NCBI GenBank assembly: GCA_030065055.1
Contig: JASJDS010000066.1
Coordinates: 1-40,410 of the forward strand
Reading direction: 5' to 3'
Length of the DNA stretch: 40,410 nt
DNA from: Calothrix sp. MO_192.B10
Lineage (GTDB): Bacteria > Cyanobacteriota > Cyanobacteriia > Cyanobacteriales > Nostocaceae
In this document: piece by piece, positions 15,609-24,076 of the stretch
Position numbering within the stretch: position 1 is the first letter of the stretch
How the letters are laid out: each line of letters begins with the position of its first letter
The notes under the pieces: model-generated
What the model saw: the letters and a program-made list of their open reading frames with translations, nothing else
Told to the model about the DNA's origin: nothing
The model's database searches: none
Program-made: the position numbers and the translations under genes

Positions 15609-16898
15609 TCAAGGATACAAACCTCTATCCTTCAGCGCCTGGGCTACTCTTCCCACACCCAAAGTATAAGCCGCTAATCGCAAAGATATACCTCGCTCCT
15701 GGGATTTGGCAATTACCTGACGATATGCGCGTACCATCAACTGTTCCATTTCATGGTTCACCTTCTCCTCATCCCAAAATAGGTAAGATAAACCCTGTAC
15801 CCACTCCAGATAGCTCACCACAACTCCGCCTGCGTTAGCCAAAATGTCCGGTAATACGGTTACACCCTGGGCCTCTAACACTTCACTAGCTTCGAGTGTG
15901 ACTGGTCCATTAGCGGCCTCTGCAATGATATTCGCTTTTATCTGATGCACATTGTCTTTGGTAATCTGGTTTTCTAGGGCGGCGGGAACCAATACGTCAC
16001 AAGGTAAAGTTAATAACTCTTCATTACTAATGGGTTTGGCACCAGGAAAACCAACTACACTCCTACGATTCTTATCCGCATAGGCTTTCACTGCCGGGAT
16101 ATCTAAACCATCTTCCGCAAATATACCCCCAGAGCTTGTAGAAACAGCAATAATTTTGGCTCCGGCGGCGTGCATTAATAAAGCTGCTGCACCACCCACA
16201 TTCCCAAATCCTTGGATGGCGATGGGTATTCCCTGGAAAGACTTGCCTATATCTGCTAAAGCTTCGCGGACAATAATCATTACACCCCGTCCAGTCGCCA
16301 TTTCCCTGCCCAGGGAACCACCGATAGACAATGGTTTACCAGTAACTACCCCCGGTACAGCATGACCCACATTCATAGAGTAAGTATCCATCATCCACGC
16401 CATTTCCCTGGCGGAAGTACCCATATCCGGTGCAGGTATATCTACGGAAGGTCCAATATCTTTAATTAACTCACTGGTGTAGCGACGGGTAATCCGTTCT
16501 AATTCACCCACACTATAGTGTTTGGGATCTATGGCAATACCGCCTTTAGCACCACCATAGGGAATCCCCATCAGCGCAGATTTCCAAGTCATTAACATCG
16601 CTAATGCTGATACTTCCCGCAGAGTCACCGCCGGATGGTAACGAGTTCCTCCTTTGCAGGGACCCAAAACATCGCTGTGTTGTACCCGATGTCCTGCTAG
16701 TACCTGTATTTCTCCATTATCCCGTTTTATGGGAATGGAAACTGTAATTACTTTGGTGGGGTTGCTGAGAATCTCAATGATTCCTGCATCTAATTTTAAT
16801 TCTCTCGCCGCCTGGTCCAAGTAGCTACAAGCTTGGTCAAAGGGACATATATGGGCGAGGGAAGGGGCTTCTAAGGGTAATAAGGGTGTGGCAACCAT
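15609..16898 (-). CDS. gdhA: Glutamate dehydrogenase (Glu/Leu/Phe/Val dehydrogenase family)
   Basis: 429 residues. It catalyses reversible reductive amination of 2-oxoglutarate to glutamate with NAD(P)H in the cytoplasm, an alternative to the GS-GOGAT route. Substrate-site and catalytic signatures are present: 'GPCKGGTRYHP' (Lys82), 'MTWKSALMGIPYGGAKGG' (Lys106, Lys118) and 'DIPAPDMGT' (Asp158). The Rossmann motif 'IQGFGNVGGAA' lies near residue 230 and 'AEAANGP' near 330. Length and order are those of hexameric GDH; the N-terminal extension of about 20 residues is usual in cyanobacteria. AAGGAGAG seven bases before the ATG fixes the start. It is monocistronic. Coenzyme choice cannot be settled by eye. 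Confidence 0.94.
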   Translation of the reverse strand: MVATPLLPLEAPSLAHICPFDQACSYLDQAARELKLDAGIIEILSNPTKVITVSIPIKRDNGEIQVLAGHRVQHSDVLGPCKGGTRYHPAVTLREVSALAMLMTWKSALMGIPYGGAKGGIAIDPKHYSVGELERITRRYTSELIKDIGPSVDIPAPDMGTSAREMAWMMDTYSMNVGHAVPGVVTGKPLSIGGSLGREMATGRGVMIIVREALADIGKSFQGIPIAIQGFGNVGGAAALLMHAAGAKIIAVSTSSGGIFAEDGLDIPAVKAYADKNRRSVVGFPGAKPISNEELLTLPCDVLVPAALENQITKDNVHQIKANIIAEAANGPVTLEASEVLEAQGVTVLPDILANAGGVVVSYLEWVQGLSYLFWDEEKVNHEMEQLMVRAYRQVIAKSQERGISLRLAAYTLGVGRVAQALKDRGLYP

Positions 16899-17675
16899 AG
16901 CAATTCTCTCCTTATCGCGGTGATGTTGCTAACCGGATTTATAGCAAGAGACAGAAGCCAGGAGGTAGTCAAAATGAACTTAGTACACTGTCAACCATGA
17001 AAGTATAGCTTTTTCTATTAACAGTTCCCTGTTCCCTGTTTCCTACTTATCCTAATCTTGAAATTTAGTACTATATTAGGACTTACGCACTCGTTACGAT
17101 AAATCAGTTGTTTGAGATTGCTTCCTTATGTCGCAATGACTGTGTTTACGTTGTCCGTGCCTAAGTCCTGTATATATAGGAATCTGGTTTGATTGTTGAA
17201 TAAAATTAGGTACTTGTAGGGTACGTTATGCTAACAAAGCTCCGCACGCCCGCCATATTACCAGATGGTGCCGTACTCTCGTCGGTAACACACCCTACGT
17301 GTTTTAAGCGCGAGCGCAGGCTACGCCAACAATAATCAAATAGTAATCCTATATGCTTAGGCTAACGTTATTTTTGCAGAAATGTGTAAATTTTGTAAAT
17401 TTCGTTACATTTTTCCTTTGTACAGTCTCACAAGGAAGAAGGAAGAAGGAAGAAGGAAGAAGGAAGAAGGTTTGAGCGGGGTTTTGAGATGGGGACAAAG
17501 GACCCCAACTCAAAACAGACAACCCATAGGGGATGGGGTTTTTGACCCCTATAGTCAGAAGTTTGAACAACACCACGCTCAAACCTGGTGACTTCAAATT
17601 TCTGACTTCGATCAAATTTACAGGTATACATTAATGTATAGAGATTAAGTACTTTCCCATAAAAATAAACTTGAG
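16899..17675. other. Intergenic region rich in repeats, no gene
   Basis: It holds 'gttccctgttccctg' words (about 17022-17041), an 82-bp inverted-repeat element (17088-17169), a block like 'gtagggtacgttatgctaac...gtaacacaccctac' (about 17217-17300, an imperfect palindrome), a 7-bp purine tandem array (aaggaag, 17432-17470) and an inverted pair around 17551-17606 (cagaagtttgaac / caaatttctg). Open frames across it are short and follow the repeats. Confidence 0.65.
17088..17169. mobile_element. 82-bp MITE-like element ('aggacttacgcac' ends)
   Basis: AGGACTTACGCAC at 17088-17100 and GTGCCTAAGTCCT at 17157-17169 are inverted repeats matching at 12 of 13 positions. Single ends of this type occur near 129, 5139 and 12327. 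The 29-bp core at 17114-17142 is shared, with one mismatch, by the differently ended element at 22588-22682. Confidence 0.6.
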
Positions 17676-18080
17676 ATGAAATTTACTAAATATTTGGTTG
17701 TATCCACATTTTTGACTTTAATATTTAATGCTTTACCAGCTAGCTCTCAAACAGTTAATAACTGTATCGCTGAAGCAAAAAAAGCATCAGAACCTCTGAA
17801 TAAACTTATGGCTTTAGGTAGGGCAAAAAATGTAGCACGTCAGGCAGCCGAAGCTGCCAATGGTGGTATAAATAAGTACCGTGCAGAGGATGCCATGCAT
17901 GGTCTAGTTGGCCAAGCTCCTTGTACTGACAATGGTGATGGTACGTGGACATTCACTTTTCAGGGTACAGTTCCTGGGGATAAGACACCAGCTTTTGAAA
18001 CAGCAGTCACCATTAATAGCGACACCTTCGAGGTAAAAGTCGATCGCAATAAGGATTTGAGGACAGCAGGGGGCATTTAG
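17676..18080 (+). CDS. Secreted protein of unknown function
   Basis: 134 residues. I do not recognise the family. Residues 1-25 are a clear Sec signal peptide: 'MKFTKY', the hydrophobic run 'LVVSTFLTLIFNAL' and the cut site 'PASSQT'. The mature part is about 110 residues with two Cys ('NNCIAEA', 'QAPCTDNGDGTW') that could form a disulfide, a helical N-terminal half and a beta-rich second half ('WTFTFQGTV', 'TFEVKVDRN'). Similar small exported proteins are common in cyanobacteria, without known role. The gene lies before the DUF2301 gene with a 141-bp gap containing a hairpin, so it is probably a separate unit. Confidence 0.75.
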   Translation: MKFTKYLVVSTFLTLIFNALPASSQTVNNCIAEAKKASEPLNKLMALGRAKNVARQAAEAANGGINKYRAEDAMHGLVGQAPCTDNGDGTWTFTFQGTVPGDKTPAFETAVTINSDTFEVKVDRNKDLRTAGGI

Positions 18081-18156
18081 ATGGAGTTATGGTAAGAGAG
18101 GGGTGGGGGAAAAGTAATAAGTAATAAGTGATAAGTATCTTGGCTTTTCCACACAT

Positions 18157-18188
18157 TTTTCGTTCACTCGTAATAGAGTGAACGAAAA
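18157..18188 (+). terminator. Hairpin between secreted-protein gene and DUF2301 gene
   Basis: TTTTCGTTCACTC, six bases (gtaata), then GAGTGAACGAAAA: a perfect 13-bp stem. A run of 'taaaatc' tandem words follows rather than a T-tract. It may stop transcription from the gene at 17676 or be a mere palindromic repeat. Confidence 0.4.
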
Positions 18189-18221
18189 TCTAAAATCTAA
18201 AAATCTAAAATCTAAAATTCC

Positions 18222-18911
18222 ATGACTACATCAACAATATCGAACCCGGAAGTTTATCAAGGCCAATTTGGTGAGTTTACCATTACCAAAAGCGATCGCA
18301 CTGAGGTAATTATTTACCGTAGTGGTTTAATGGTAGGGGCTTTGTGTTTTGCCATTGGTGTCTATTTGGTCTTGCAATACAATCATCCCACTGTTTTGCG
18401 ATCGCTCACCTGGCTATACGCTGGTTTTAGTGTTGCCCTTGGTGTCAGCCTCTGGAATATTCATATCTACATGGTACAGTTGCACCGGATATTACAAGTA
18501 TTTTGGGGGATTGGTAGCCTGAGTGCTATCATTCTGGCATTTTCTAGCAGTGAGCCTTTAGCCGTCACGGTTTATAACCAACCATTAACTATTTTCGGGA
18601 TTGGTTTTACCTTCGCAGCTTTGACTGGTATCTACTTCAAAGAGGCCTTTTGTTTTAATCGCCTAGAAACTAAGTTCTTAACTCCCATGGTTCCTTTACT
18701 GCTATTGGGACATTTGGCTGGGGTTTTACCCCTGTATTGGGAACAATTTTTATTGGGACTGTGGGCTGTTTTATTCATGATTTTTGCCATTCGCAAAATA
18801 GTCCAAGCAATTCCTCCTGATATTGGTGACAAATCTGTGTTTGAGTATTTAAAGACACAGCGTTTGACCAAAGCAGAATCAGGGAATGCCAAGAAAAATT
18901 TACAAATCTAG
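18222..18911 (+). CDS. DUF2301 integral membrane protein
   Basis: 229 residues with about six to seven hydrophobic helices, starting near residue 35 ('SGLMVGALCFAIGVYLVLQY') and ending near 195. The segment 'ALTGIYFKEAFCFNRLETKFLTP' is a conserved mark of the DUF2301 family found across cyanobacteria and plastids. Function is unknown. It overlaps the next gene by 26 bp, which implies co-translation with the DUF218 protein. The start ATG at 18222 sits after a tandem-repeat leader with no evident ribosome site. Confidence 0.85.
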   Translation: MTTSTISNPEVYQGQFGEFTITKSDRTEVIIYRSGLMVGALCFAIGVYLVLQYNHPTVLRSLTWLYAGFSVALGVSLWNIHIYMVQLHRILQVFWGIGSLSAIILAFSSSEPLAVTVYNQPLTIFGIGFTFAALTGIYFKEAFCFNRLETKFLTPMVPLLLLGHLAGVLPLYWEQFLLGLWAVLFMIFAIRKIVQAIPPDIGDKSVFEYLKTQRLTKAESGNAKKNLQI

Positions 18912-19572
18912 ACCAAGAGCAAAAATACGACTAATAAAACGGCAGGAAATCTGGATGCTAACATTCCAAGGTTGGGTAATTGCGATCGCATTAATTGTAA
19001 GCTTGATTATGTTAGCAATTACTCAAATCCATCCCTTTCTTGCCGTCAATTCTCCCATAACAGCAGATGTTTTAGTAGTTGAAGGCTGGGTAACTGATTA
19101 CACCATCAAAGCTGCATTGAGTGAATTTCAAGAAGGTGATTATCGTCACGTAGTGACAACGGGTATTCCCGTAGAAAGGGGTTCCTATCTGGCTGAATAT
19201 AAGAATTTTGCCCAGATTGCAGCAGCGAGCCTGAAAAAAATGGGTTTAGAGTCCGAGAAAATTACTATTGTTCCTTCCCCAGAAGTAAGAAAAGACAGGA
19301 CCTACGCATCAGCGATCGCTTTTCGTCAGTGGTTGGAAAATACAGATATACAGCCTCGGGCAATCAATATTCTCAGCGAATCAACCCACGCCCGTCGCAG
19401 TTGGTTAATATACAGAAAAGTACTGACACCTAAAACTCAAGTAGGTATAATTTCTATCCCATCACAAAACTACGAACCCCAAAAATGGTGGATATATAGT
19501 GCTGGTGTGCGTGCAGTGATTAATGAAACCGTAGCTTATGTTTATGCCTTAATTGTGAATTGGCGAGCTTAG
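18886..19572 (+). CDS. DUF218 (YdcF/SanA/ElyC-like) membrane-anchored protein
   Basis: 228 residues. A basic N-terminus is followed by one membrane helix (about 28-50, 'GWVIAIALIVSLIMLAITQI') and a Rossmann-like DUF218 domain beginning 'ADVLVVEGWVTDYTIKAAL'. Family landmarks include 'HVVTTGIPVERGSYLAEYKN', 'VRKDRTYASAIAFRQWL' and 'ESTHARRSWLIYRKVL'. Relatives SanA and ElyC of E. coli affect envelope integrity; the biochemical role is unsettled. It is translationally linked to the upstream DUF2301 gene by overlap. dprA follows after 39 bp on the same strand and may be in the same transcript. Confidence 0.85.
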   Translation: MPRKIYKSRPRAKIRLIKRQEIWMLTFQGWVIAIALIVSLIMLAITQIHPFLAVNSPITADVLVVEGWVTDYTIKAALSEFQEGDYRHVVTTGIPVERGSYLAEYKNFAQIAAASLKKMGLESEKITIVPSPEVRKDRTYASAIAFRQWLENTDIQPRAINILSESTHARRSWLIYRKVLTPKTQVGIISIPSQNYEPQKWWIYSAGVRAVINETVAYVYALIVNWRA

Positions 19573-19611
19573 TGTGGGCATACTCAACCAAGAAGGTTTG
19601 AGGATGGGGAA

Positions 19612-20733
19612 TTGTTACCAGAAGCTGCATATTGGTTAGTTTGGTCACAAATTTCTGGCATTGGTCCAGTATTAATACGGCGGTTACAACAACATTTTGG
19701 CACCCTAGAAGCAGCTTGGAAAGCGAATCCAGCCCAATTGGGAGAGGTTGAGGGTTTTGGCTTCCAAACACTGAAAAAGGTCGTAGAACAGCGTTCTCGT
19801 CTCCATCCCCCACAACTATTTCGCAAACACCAGCAGGAAAATCCCCAATTCTGGACACCAGCAGATACAGATTATCCCCGTTTGTTGTTAGAAATTCCTT
19901 CTCCCCCTCCCCTGTTGTACTATCGCGGCGAGATAGAGTTATCAGAGAATTTAGGACAAAAACCCCTGGTAGGGATAGTAGGAACCCGCAAACCTTCTGA
20001 TTATGGTAGGCGTTGGACGCGCAAAATTAGCACAACTTTGGCGAAAAATGGCTTTACAGTAGTTTCTGGATTAGCTGAAGGAATTGACACAGAAAGTCAT
20101 TCTGCGGCGATGGAGGCTGGAGGAAGAACCATAGCTGTTTTGGGTACGGGGGTGGATGTTGTTTACCCAGCCAAAAACCGGGATTTGTACAAGGGGATTT
20201 TGACACAAGGATTAATTGTGAGTGAATATCCAGCTAAAACCCCTCCGGAGCGCACCCATTTTCCCCGTCGCAATCGGATTATTGCTGGGTTAAGTCGTGC
20301 TGTATTAGTGATGGAAGCGCCCATCAAATCAGGTGCTTTGATTACGGCTAATTATGCCAATGAGTTTGGTAGGGATGTATATGTATTACCAGGAAGAATA
20401 GACGATAGACCATCTCAAGGGTGTTTAAAGTTACTTAGCCAAGGTGCAACACCAATTCTCAAAGAACTGGATGAGTTGTTAAGAATGTTGGGAGCCATAC
20501 CCCAATTAGATGGGGTGGAAATATCTCCAGAAGTAGAGCAAGTACCATCACCCGACTTATCTCCAGAACTGCAAAAAGTGATGGATGTAATTGCAGCAGA
20601 ATCCTTACCTTTGGATTTAATTGTGCAACAAACGGATATGGCTACGGGGGAAGTTTCTAGTGCTTTATTGCAGTTGGAATTAATGGGTTTAGTTTCCCAA
20701 TTACCAGGAATGCGTTATCAACGGGTACACTAA
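19612..20733 (+). CDS. dprA: DNA processing protein DprA (Smf)
   Basis: 373 residues. It loads RecA onto incoming single-stranded DNA in natural transformation. The order is an N-terminal helix-hairpin-helix/SAM-like part ('SQISGIGPVLIRRLQQHFG'), a Rossmann-type DprA domain at about 75-290 ('VGIVGTRKPSDYGRRW', 'VVSGLAEGIDTESHSAA', 'TIAVLGTGVDVVYPAKNR', 'FPRRNRIIAGLS', 'EAPIKSGALITANYANEFGR') and a winged-helix end (about 318-373, 'GEVSSALLQLELMGLV'). The start is TTG at 19612: no in-frame ATG lies upstream before a TAG, and GAGG precedes it by about nine bases. The length is normal and the gene looks intact. Confidence 0.95.
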   Translation: MLPEAAYWLVWSQISGIGPVLIRRLQQHFGTLEAAWKANPAQLGEVEGFGFQTLKKVVEQRSRLHPPQLFRKHQQENPQFWTPADTDYPRLLLEIPSPPPLLYYRGEIELSENLGQKPLVGIVGTRKPSDYGRRWTRKISTTLAKNGFTVVSGLAEGIDTESHSAAMEAGGRTIAVLGTGVDVVYPAKNRDLYKGILTQGLIVSEYPAKTPPERTHFPRRNRIIAGLSRAVLVMEAPIKSGALITANYANEFGRDVYVLPGRIDDRPSQGCLKLLSQGATPILKELDELLRMLGAIPQLDGVEISPEVEQVPSPDLSPELQKVMDVIAAESLPLDLIVQQTDMATGEVSSALLQLELMGLVSQLPGMRYQRVH

Positions 20734-20813
20734 CAGAAAAAGTAATAAGTAAAATGTTCTGTTTTTCGCCTGAATCTGACTCAAGTTAACCGTTACTTAA
20801 AAAATGGACTTTT

Positions 20814-22500
20814 CTACCCAAAACTGGATAAAGCTACCCATCGTCACCCGACCTTAACGGCTAGTTCGGGATTACAGCTTGGATTTTCACCAAGTTCCTT
20901 AACACTGGTCATAGCTGATTCACAGACCTCCACAGGTCGTCCAGATCGGGATTTCTCCACTTTCCCTGTAGAGTAATTGCTAAGGTTCGCTGTTAACGAC
21001 TGTTGATTATAAAACTCATGACGGCGAACCGTCTTGAGTTTCTTGTTGAGACGATACCATGATGCCCAAACGTGTCTCCTAACAACCATCACAGCAGGGA
21101 GAGCGAACTGAGCAGGTACGGACTCATTTAGTCCCATTACTCTACGAGCTAGAACTAATCCGGCTGCGGTGTCGGAACTCATGCCATACAACCGCATAAA
21201 CTTGGTCAATCCAATCAATGAAGAGTAAGCTGGATTAACTTTAATTAATCTAATTCCTCTGTTATTAGATTGTCTTTCACACAAATCTTTAAATGTAGAA
21301 TAGGCAAAATAGTTAAGCATCCTAGAATATCGCCTACCTTCTTCCTTCATTCGCTTCTTCTTTGCTGCAAAAGAAAGATTCTCTATGATAATGGGACAAC
21401 AGTATTTATCGGCTAAATCTAATAATGCTTTAACAATATCAGCTAGTTCTGCTTCAACTTGTGCGGAGCGGCGAGAATGAAGGTTAACTTTAAATTGTCC
21501 CCATACCGCCGGGTTGCCATTGTAATCTGTGTAGCACCAACCAATAACACCAGGATTAAAATCTACTCCAATACATCCGTAACCCACTGGTCTTGACTGA
21601 ATTGGTACGTCTGTGACTTCTACTGTAACTGCTATGTACCAACGATTATTCTTGTAGAACAATCTCCAAGTTAAAGATTCGCCTTTACCCGTAGGAATAA
21701 TAGCTCCAGTATTCTTATTTACAGCGCGTCTTGATAAAGCAGCAACAATGCAATCTTGACCATAATCAAACTCTAAATTTCCGTAAACATATTTACCTGC
21801 AAATTCTTCTTCCCATTCCACTGGAACACGAATCTTGAGTACTGCCTTCTTGTAGTCATACTGGCAAATTTGATTTCCATTAGATTCGCCTTGACTGCCA
21901 ACAAGAGGAAAATTAAACTCAGTGCCAAAATTAACTTCTATCGGAGCTTTCTTGAGGCGTTCTAATTCTCTTTGTTGGTCTAAAACATAACGTTTCTTGT
22001 GGTGAATGTTATGTCTTAATCTGTGCTGTTCGGTTTTGTATTGGTTACGACCAATAGAACAGCACGGGTATGAAATATCAGCTAACTTACCCTCCCATTT
22101 AGCTATCTGATTATTAGCCGATTCTATCTTACCTTCGAGAGTTTCAATCTCAGCTTCCCTACATTTCTTTGCTGAGTCTAATTTACCTTCTATATCAATC
22201 AACAAAGAATTTGCTTGACGTTTATTGTAGCCAACTTTCTGTAATAATTGATTCTGCTTTGTCTTAGATGCATCTGACTGAATCAAATCTAAAGCAGTAT
22301 TTCTGTGTTGTTTTTGTTTCTTTGAATATTTGATAGCAAAAAAAACTAAGGATTTAGGCAACTCTGCTGTAAAAGTCTTTACACTCATATCGAATCTGCT
22401 TGTGATCGACCATGTTTTGATTATATCCCCATATAAACTACTGATAACTACTACAGTTAATTATATGGACATTCCGGTATATTTGTCCATTTTTGGGTAG
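20814..22500. mobile_element. TnpB-related element with 17-bp imperfect terminal inverted repeats
   Basis: CTACCCAAAACTGGATA at 20814-20830 and TGTCCATTTTTGGGTAG at 22484-22500 are inverted repeats matching at 15 of 17 positions, and they bracket one gene. 'aaaaatggac' also occurs just outside the left end and within the right end. T-rich runs flank both sides, so a short duplication cannot be separated from low complexity. IS200/IS605 elements normally lack such ends. The boundaries are inferred from this one copy. Confidence 0.5.
20844..22388 (-). CDS. TnpB-related RuvC protein without zinc ribbon
   Basis: 514 residues, longer than typical TnpB. Residues about 60-148 are charged and helical (coiled-coil-like). 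A beta-rich middle part follows, then the RuvC core with all three acidic residues visible: Asp276 in 'GVDFNPGVIGWCYTD', Glu336 in 'PIIIENLSF' and Asp406 in 'MSSDTAAGLVLARR'. Between Glu336 and Asp406 there is 'VNPAYSSLIG' but no pair of CxxC motifs, so the zinc ribbon of classical TnpB is missing. A basic tail of about 95 residues closes the protein. It belongs to what databases tend to call IS200/IS605 accessory TnpB-related proteins; its activity is not known. The start ATG has no ribosome site. It is flanked by the inverted repeats described for the element. Confidence 0.8.
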   Translation of the reverse strand: MSVKTFTAELPKSLVFFAIKYSKKQKQHRNTALDLIQSDASKTKQNQLLQKVGYNKRQANSLLIDIEGKLDSAKKCREAEIETLEGKIESANNQIAKWEGKLADISYPCCSIGRNQYKTEQHRLRHNIHHKKRYVLDQQRELERLKKAPIEVNFGTEFNFPLVGSQGESNGNQICQYDYKKAVLKIRVPVEWEEEFAGKYVYGNLEFDYGQDCIVAALSRRAVNKNTGAIIPTGKGESLTWRLFYKNNRWYIAVTVEVTDVPIQSRPVGYGCIGVDFNPGVIGWCYTDYNGNPAVWGQFKVNLHSRRSAQVEAELADIVKALLDLADKYCCPIIIENLSFAAKKKRMKEEGRRYSRMLNYFAYSTFKDLCERQSNNRGIRLIKVNPAYSSLIGLTKFMRLYGMSSDTAAGLVLARRVMGLNESVPAQFALPAVMVVRRHVWASWYRLNKKLKTVRRHEFYNQQSLTANLSNYSTGKVEKSRSGRPVEVCESAMTSVKELGENPSCNPELAVKVG

Positions 22501-22587
22501 TTTTTAGTTAAAAGTTGCTAGCCCCTCATGAGCGCAACCCAACCAAAAAGTCCTTGATATTGGGTTTCCTGATTTTCTTTGAAGCTG

Positions 22588-22682
22588 ATACCAAGTTGCG
22601 TTCTATCATAGTAGTTCGAGTCAATGAGATTGCTTCCTTACGTCGCAATGACTGGGTACTATCTTTGAATGCAACTTAGTAT
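22588..22682. mobile_element. 95-bp MITE-like element with 16-bp inverted ends
   Basis: ATACCAAGTTGCGTTC at 22588-22603 and GAATGCAACTTAGTAT at 22667-22682 pair at 14 of 16 positions. The core at 22626-22654 (gagattgcttccttacgtcg and onward) is the same 29-bp word as in the 17088-17169 element, although the ends differ. No coding capacity is seen. Confidence 0.6.
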
Positions 22683-22727
22683 GAGATGTTCCATGTTCCC
22701 TGTTCCCTGTTCCCTTTAAGAACAATA

Positions 22728-24068
22728 TTAAATACGAAAGTGATCTACATACCTACTAGGAGATTTACCAAGTTCGCCTTCCCACATTTCAATACAGGTT
22801 TCAGCAAAAGTTTTTCCCGTTGTACTAATTTCTTCAATAGGGCTAAGCAAAGACAAAGCTTCCTGTGCTTCTAAACCTTTCTTGATTCGGTCTTCTAAAC
22901 CTTTTTTAGCCCAACTGACTACTTCCTTCGCCAAATTTACGATTGGCTCTTTCCCATAGTACCCCTTCAGTCCCTGTATAGCTGCATCTTCTCGTGCTTG
23001 CTGCATTTCAGCAAGAGACAGTCCTTTGAGCATCTCCCAGACTGCTAGACGTGCTGGCTCATAATAGAGTAATCCCGTCCAAAAAGCCGGAATAGTAAAA
23101 ATGTAAGGATAGGAAGGACCATCAGCAGCTCGTAGTTCAATTGTCTTTCGTAAGCGGACATCAACATAGATTTGTGACAAATGCTGCTTCCAATCCTTGA
23201 GAGTAGGGTAACTTCCATCTTTAAATCCCGACTCAAGCAGTTGCTTAAACTGGCATCTGACTGGTTCTATTTCACCTTTCTCCTGCTTGCGATAGATCAT
23301 CGGAAACTCTAGTGCCCAATCAATAAAGTCCTGTAATTTCAAATCATCACGTAAGGCAGGTGGAACAAAACCAAAACGCTGTGGATCGCTTTTAAAAAAG
23401 TACTGGGTGCGGCGCGAAAGTACACCGCAGACACGTCCTGCCTCAAGGGGAGAGTTGGCAAACAGAGCAACCACAATCGGTGTTAAGACTATTCCTGTCT
23501 GCAACATTTGAATCGCTTCCTGTTCAGACAAGTAATCGAGAGTAGCTTGGGTAGATGTAATATGAGCCATAACCACATCTCCCATTGATCCTTGCTCACC
23601 AAGGGTTTGAAAGTACTCTCGCAGGAGAAGTCCATAGGTTTTAGGCATCCAATGAATTTGGTCAAGATTATTGAAAGGAAAGTTAGCCCCTGGTACAAGT
23701 GCTGCCCCAACAGAACGCCCTGCCTCAGCCAAAGATAATAATATCCCATCACTCTCATTTTTGAGAGACACTAGATCCTTGTTTGGAGCAGACTGAAACT
23801 CAATAGCTCCTCCGTTTTCTAGGCTAATTCCAGAACCATTTGGCAAATCAATACCGACTAGATTGTCCCTATCCAGTAATAATTCCCCTCCTATATCCTG
23901 ATGTAGCCTCTCCAAAATAGATTTTATACCAACTGGTCCTTCGTAAGGTAAGGATATCCCAGAATTGGGATCTAGGGACGCGATCTCTACTTCAATACCA
24001 ATTTTTTGTTCACGAGTGGGTGGAATAAAAAAAGGCTCCCACAGGTCGTTCTGAGTCAGTTGTTTCAT
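22728..24068 (-). CDS. Glutamate-cysteine ligase-like enzyme (GCS2/EgtA/plant-type fold)
   Basis: 446 residues of the glutamine-synthetase-like carboxylate-amine ligase fold. Visible landmarks: 'KIGIEVEIASLD' (metal/ATP-binding Glu), 'GSGISLENGGAIEFQSAP', 'VVMAHITSTQATLDYL' and 'VRLRKTIELRAADGPSYP', matching the plant/proteobacterial/actinobacterial GCL group. Members join L-glutamate to an amine, usually cysteine, with ATP; some relatives act on other amines or peptides, so the substrate is open. ATG at 24068 is preferred over an in-frame TTG at 24092. The gene begins eight bases after the stop of the M29-like gene, so the two are surely one operon. Whether it serves glutathione synthesis or a private pathway with its neighbours cannot be told from sequence. 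Confidence 0.8.
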   Translation of the reverse strand: MKQLTQNDLWEPFFIPPTREQKIGIEVEIASLDPNSGISLPYEGPVGIKSILERLHQDIGGELLLDRDNLVGIDLPNGSGISLENGGAIEFQSAPNKDLVSLKNESDGILLSLAEAGRSVGAALVPGANFPFNNLDQIHWMPKTYGLLLREYFQTLGEQGSMGDVVMAHITSTQATLDYLSEQEAIQMLQTGIVLTPIVVALFANSPLEAGRVCGVLSRRTQYFFKSDPQRFGFVPPALRDDLKLQDFIDWALEFPMIYRKQEKGEIEPVRCQFKQLLESGFKDGSYPTLKDWKQHLSQIYVDVRLRKTIELRAADGPSYPYIFTIPAFWTGLLYYEPARLAVWEMLKGLSLAEMQQAREDAAIQGLKGYYGKEPIVNLAKEVVSWAKKGLEDRIKKGLEAQEALSLLSPIEEISTTGKTFAETCIEMWEGELGKSPSRYVDHFRI

Positions 24069-24076
24069 TGTTATGC

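Noticed and set aside
17349-17631. Overlapping frames on both strands around the purine tandem repeat
   Set aside because: They exist only because the 7-bp array lacks stops; no coding signal was seen outside it.
20844-22388. Possible Cas12-type CRISPR effector
   Set aside because: The RuvC motifs fit TnpB-related proteins equally well and no repeat-spacer array, cas1/cas2 or Tn7-like genes lie in the window.
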